Origin: Melaminivora alkalimesophila
GTDB lineage: Bacteria > Pseudomonadota > Gammaproteobacteria > Burkholderiales > Burkholderiaceae_C
Assembly: GCF_000282995.1 (NCBI RefSeq)
Contig: NZ_ALEE01000637.1
Span: forward strand, 1 to 8,321
Direction: 5' to 3'
DNA: 8,321 nt
Part shown: piece by piece, positions 7,127 through 8,321 of the stretch
Position numbering within the stretch: the first letter of the stretch is position 1
Layout of the letters: every line of letters starts with the position of its first letter
Notes under the pieces: generated by a model
Database searches by the model: none
What the model saw: only the letters and a program-made list of their open reading frames with translations
Told to the model about the DNA's origin: nothing
Position numbers and translations under genes: made by a program

Positions 7127-7822
7127 ATGCCCGAGTCCTACCCGATCGCCGAGGACGAGCTGCTGCAGTGCCTGCAGCGCTTTCACTCGGAATACTTCCC
7201 GCTGCACCAGCAGCGTTTCCAGGACCTGGTGGCCCAGGGGCAGCGGCCCAAGACCCTGTTCATCGGCTGCTCGGACTCGCGGCTGGTGCCCTACCTGCTG
7301 ACCGGCACCGGCCCGGGCGAGCTGTTCATGGTGCGCAACGTGGGCGCCTTCGTGCCGCCCTACGATGGTTCGCACGGACACCACGGCACGGCGGCCGCGA
7401 TCGAGTTCGCCGTGCTCAGCCTGGAGGTCAGCCGGATCATCGTCTGCGGCCACAGCCACTGCGGCGCCATCAAGGCGCTGTATGGCGAGGTGCCCACCGA
7501 GGCGCAGAACCTCCACCGCTGGCTGGACCTGGGGCGCGGCGCGGCGCTGCCGGTGCAGCCCTGCCCCGAGGCGCTGCGGCGCACGGAGCAGCGCGCCGTG
7601 GTGCTGCAGCTCGAACGCCTGATGGATTACCCGATGGTGCGCCAGCGCGTCACGGACGGGCGCATCAGCCTGCACGGCTGGCATTACGTGATCGAGGAGG
7701 GTGAAGTCCACGTGTTCGACGTGCAGGAGCGCGGCTTCGTCGCCGCCTCGCGTGCCCAGTGCAGCGGCACCGGCCCCTATCCCCCCTATGTCGAGCACGA
7801 CGGCCAAGTGCTGCTCGACTGA
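7127..7822 (+). CDS. Beta-class carbonic anhydrase (CynT/plant-type-like)
   Basis: This 231-aa zinc enzyme interconverts CO2 and bicarbonate and should be cytoplasmic, as no signal peptide is seen. The beta-class signatures are complete. GCSDSR (47-52) holds zinc ligand Cys48 and the catalytic Asp50-Arg52 pair; CGHSHCGA (107-114) holds zinc ligands His109 and Cys112. LFIGCSDSRLVP, the CGHSxCGA form and HGWHYVIEEGEVHVFD (183-198) resemble E. coli CynT more than E. coli Can. A His-rich loop (SHGHHG, 82-87) replaces the corresponding CynT segment. The ATG is the only reasonable start: there is no in-frame start in the preceding gap, and 47 residues before Cys48 suits the family. Its ribosome site is weak, at best GGGG about 10 nt upstream. 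It lies 29 nt after the isomerase gene, so it may be read from the nar transcript. No cyanase or CO2-fixing gene is visible, so a housekeeping or pH/bicarbonate role is a guess. Confidence 0.93.
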   Translation: MPESYPIAEDELLQCLQRFHSEYFPLHQQRFQDLVAQGQRPKTLFIGCSDSRLVPYLLTGTGPGELFMVRNVGAFVPPYDGSHGHHGTAAAIEFAVLSLEVSRIIVCGHSHCGAIKALYGEVPTEAQNLHRWLDLGRGAALPVQPCPEALRRTEQRAVVLQLERLMDYPMVRQRVTDGRISLHGWHYVIEEGEVHVFDVQERGFVAASRAQCSGTGPYPPYVEHDGQVLLD

Positions 7823-7846
7823 CAGAAGGTACACGGCGGCTGTTGT

Positions 7847-7875
7847 CTTGAAAGAATTGCATAGGATCGCCCCAT
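7847..7875 (+). promoter_or_regulatory. Possible sigma-32 (RpoH)-like promoter
   Basis: CTTGAAA (7847-7853) and CCCCAT (7870-7875), 16 nt apart, match the -35 and -10 core of the E. coli heat-shock consensus (CTTGAAA, 11-16 nt, CCCCATnT). They sit in the most AT-rich gap of the window. The -10 match runs into the ATG at 7874, so a transcript started from it would begin inside the following gene. It may be a chance match, or may serve a later start or the next gene. No good sigma-70 promoter or FNR box is visible in this gap. Confidence 0.25.
7863..7866 (+). promoter_or_regulatory. Shine-Dalgarno site of the small uncharacterised gene
   Basis: AGGA lies 7 nt before the ATG at 7874. It supports this start and argues that the mRNA begins upstream of the gene, not at the sigma-32-like match. 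Confidence 0.6.
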
Positions 7876-8299
7876 GACCGCTGAGATCAACCATTTCGAT
7901 GACCTGCTGGAGGCGGCGCGCGCCCAGGCCGAGCGCCAGCGCCTGCTGCTGGTGTTCGTCGGCTCCGAGCTGCCCGAAGGCGCCAGCGCCGCCCAGCGCG
8001 CCGCCTTCGAGCGCGGCGAGGGCGGGGCGCTGGTGCCGCTGCTGTGCGTGGACAAGTTGCCCGAGGAACTCGTCTCCTTCGATGCGCTGGTGCGCGAGGC
8101 AAAGGAATACGCCCTGCCCGACCAGCGCTGGCAGCTGGTGTTTGCTGGGGCGCTGGCGGGCGCTGGCGGGCGCGGGCCGAGCGACGCCGACACCGATGGC
8201 GCCCTGTCGCGCATGGTGGAGGCCATCAAGTCGGGCGCGCTGGGCAGCTACCTGCCCTTCGACCGCGCCGGCCGCCCGGTGCAGCTGGGCCGCGCATGA
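7874..8299 (+). CDS. Uncharacterised small cytoplasmic protein (141 aa)
   Basis: I cannot assign a function. The 141-aa product is soluble-looking, with no signal peptide, membrane segment or cysteine motif (a single Cys58). Visible blocks are a hydrophobic strand RLLLVFVGSELP (23-34), GGALVPLLCVDK (50-61), WQLVFAGAL (86-94), an Asp-rich turn near 104-108, a helix LSRMVEAIKSG (111-121) and YLPFDRAGRPVQLG (126-139). The alternation of strands and helices suggests a compact alpha/beta fold. From memory, similar small proteins in Comamonadaceae genomes are labelled 'ribonucleotide reductase subunit alpha'. Nothing here supports that, as it is far too short and lacks the catalytic cysteines. Codon use matches its neighbours, so it looks like a real gene. 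AGGA precedes the ATG by 7 nt. The stop overlaps the next ATG (ATGA), so it is probably co-translated with that gene. A 10-bp tandem repeat lies at codons 93-99. Confidence 0.8.
   Translation: MTAEINHFDDLLEAARAQAERQRLLLVFVGSELPEGASAAQRAAFERGEGGALVPLLCVDKLPEELVSFDALVREAKEYALPDQRWQLVFAGALAGAGGRGPSDADTDGALSRMVEAIKSGALGSYLPFDRAGRPVQLGRA
8151..8170 (+). repeat. Two perfect tandem copies of a 10-bp unit
   Basis: CGCTGGCGGG occurs at 8151-8160 and again directly at 8161-8170 inside the small uncharacterised gene, encoding part of its ALAGAGG segment. The unit is not a multiple of three, so gain or loss of one copy would shift the frame. Two copies is the minimum for a repeat and may only reflect Gly/Ala codons in GC-rich DNA. 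Confidence 0.85.
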
Positions 8300-8321
8300 G
8301 CACCGGCAGCCGCGTCGGCCT
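8296..8321 (+). CDS. Start of an unidentified downstream gene (3' truncated by window edge)
   Basis: An ATG overlaps the preceding stop (ATGA) and opens a frame reading MSTGSRVGL to the window end. The overlap is the same arrangement as narG-narH and is typical of translationally coupled genes. Eight full codons and two bases after them are too little to identify the product. A convincing upstream ribosome site is not evident (CAGCTGGGC precedes it), so translation may depend on coupling. Confidence 0.5.

Noticed and set aside
7848..7861. Possible FNR/Anr box in the gap before the small gene
   Set aside because: The first half (TTGAA) is close to TTGAT, but the second half TTGCA agrees with ATCAA at only two of five positions.
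7843..7867. Sigma-70 or sigma-54 promoter in the same gap
   Set aside because: TAGGAT could be a weak -10, but no acceptable -35 lies 16-18 nt upstream. TTGCA is not preceded by GG at the distance sigma-54 needs.
1..8321. CRISPR array, insertion sequence, tRNA, rRNA, attachment site or toxin-antitoxin pair
   Set aside because: No spaced direct repeats, terminal inverted repeats, transposase motifs, tRNA-like folds or paired small genes of that kind were seen on reading both strands.

Overview
The window carries the 3' part of a respiratory nitrate reductase operon (narGHJI) with three further genes behind it. All lie on the + strand. The DNA is very GC-rich and codons prefer G/C in third position. 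The protein sequences, together with the order narGHJI followed by a parvulin-type prolyl isomerase, suggest a facultatively anaerobic, nitrate-respiring or denitrifying betaproteobacterium. A member of the Comamonadaceae (Acidovorax/Alicycliphilus-like) is the best guess; the genus cannot be fixed from this sequence alone.

Layout: 1-3239 is narG, the molybdenum catalytic subunit, missing about 190 N-terminal residues upstream. 3236-4759 is narH, the Fe-S subunit, which overlaps narG by ATGA. 4762-5493 is narJ, the assembly chaperone. 5498-6277 is narI, the membrane cytochrome b. 6312-7097 is a cytoplasmic parvulin-type peptidyl-prolyl isomerase. 7127-7822 is a beta-class carbonic anhydrase. 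7874-8299 is a small uncharacterised protein. At 8296 another gene starts with an ATGA overlap and runs off the end. The four nar genes are packed with -4, 2 and 4 nt between them and are almost certainly one transcript. The next gaps are 34, 29 and 51 nt.

How it works together: NarI takes electrons from quinol in the membrane through two b hemes. NarH passes them through its four Fe-S clusters to NarG, which reduces nitrate at the Mo-bisMGD centre on the cytoplasmic side. NarJ holds apo-NarGH until cofactors are inserted and the complex docks on NarI. The isomerase has no signal peptide and sits where nar operons of Pseudomonas and betaproteobacteria often carry one, so a folding role for the nar complex is plausible but unproven. 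The carbonic anhydrase interconverts CO2 and bicarbonate; its link to nitrate respiration is only positional.

I do not see a clearly new biological system, CRISPR array, mobile element, tRNA or rRNA. The best leads are a GC-rich hairpin built around the narI stop codon, a heat-shock (sigma-32)-like promoter match in the one AT-richer gap, the nar-linked isomerase and carbonic anhydrase, and the uncharacterised small protein with an internal 10-bp tandem repeat. There is no stretch over 300 bases without a gene.
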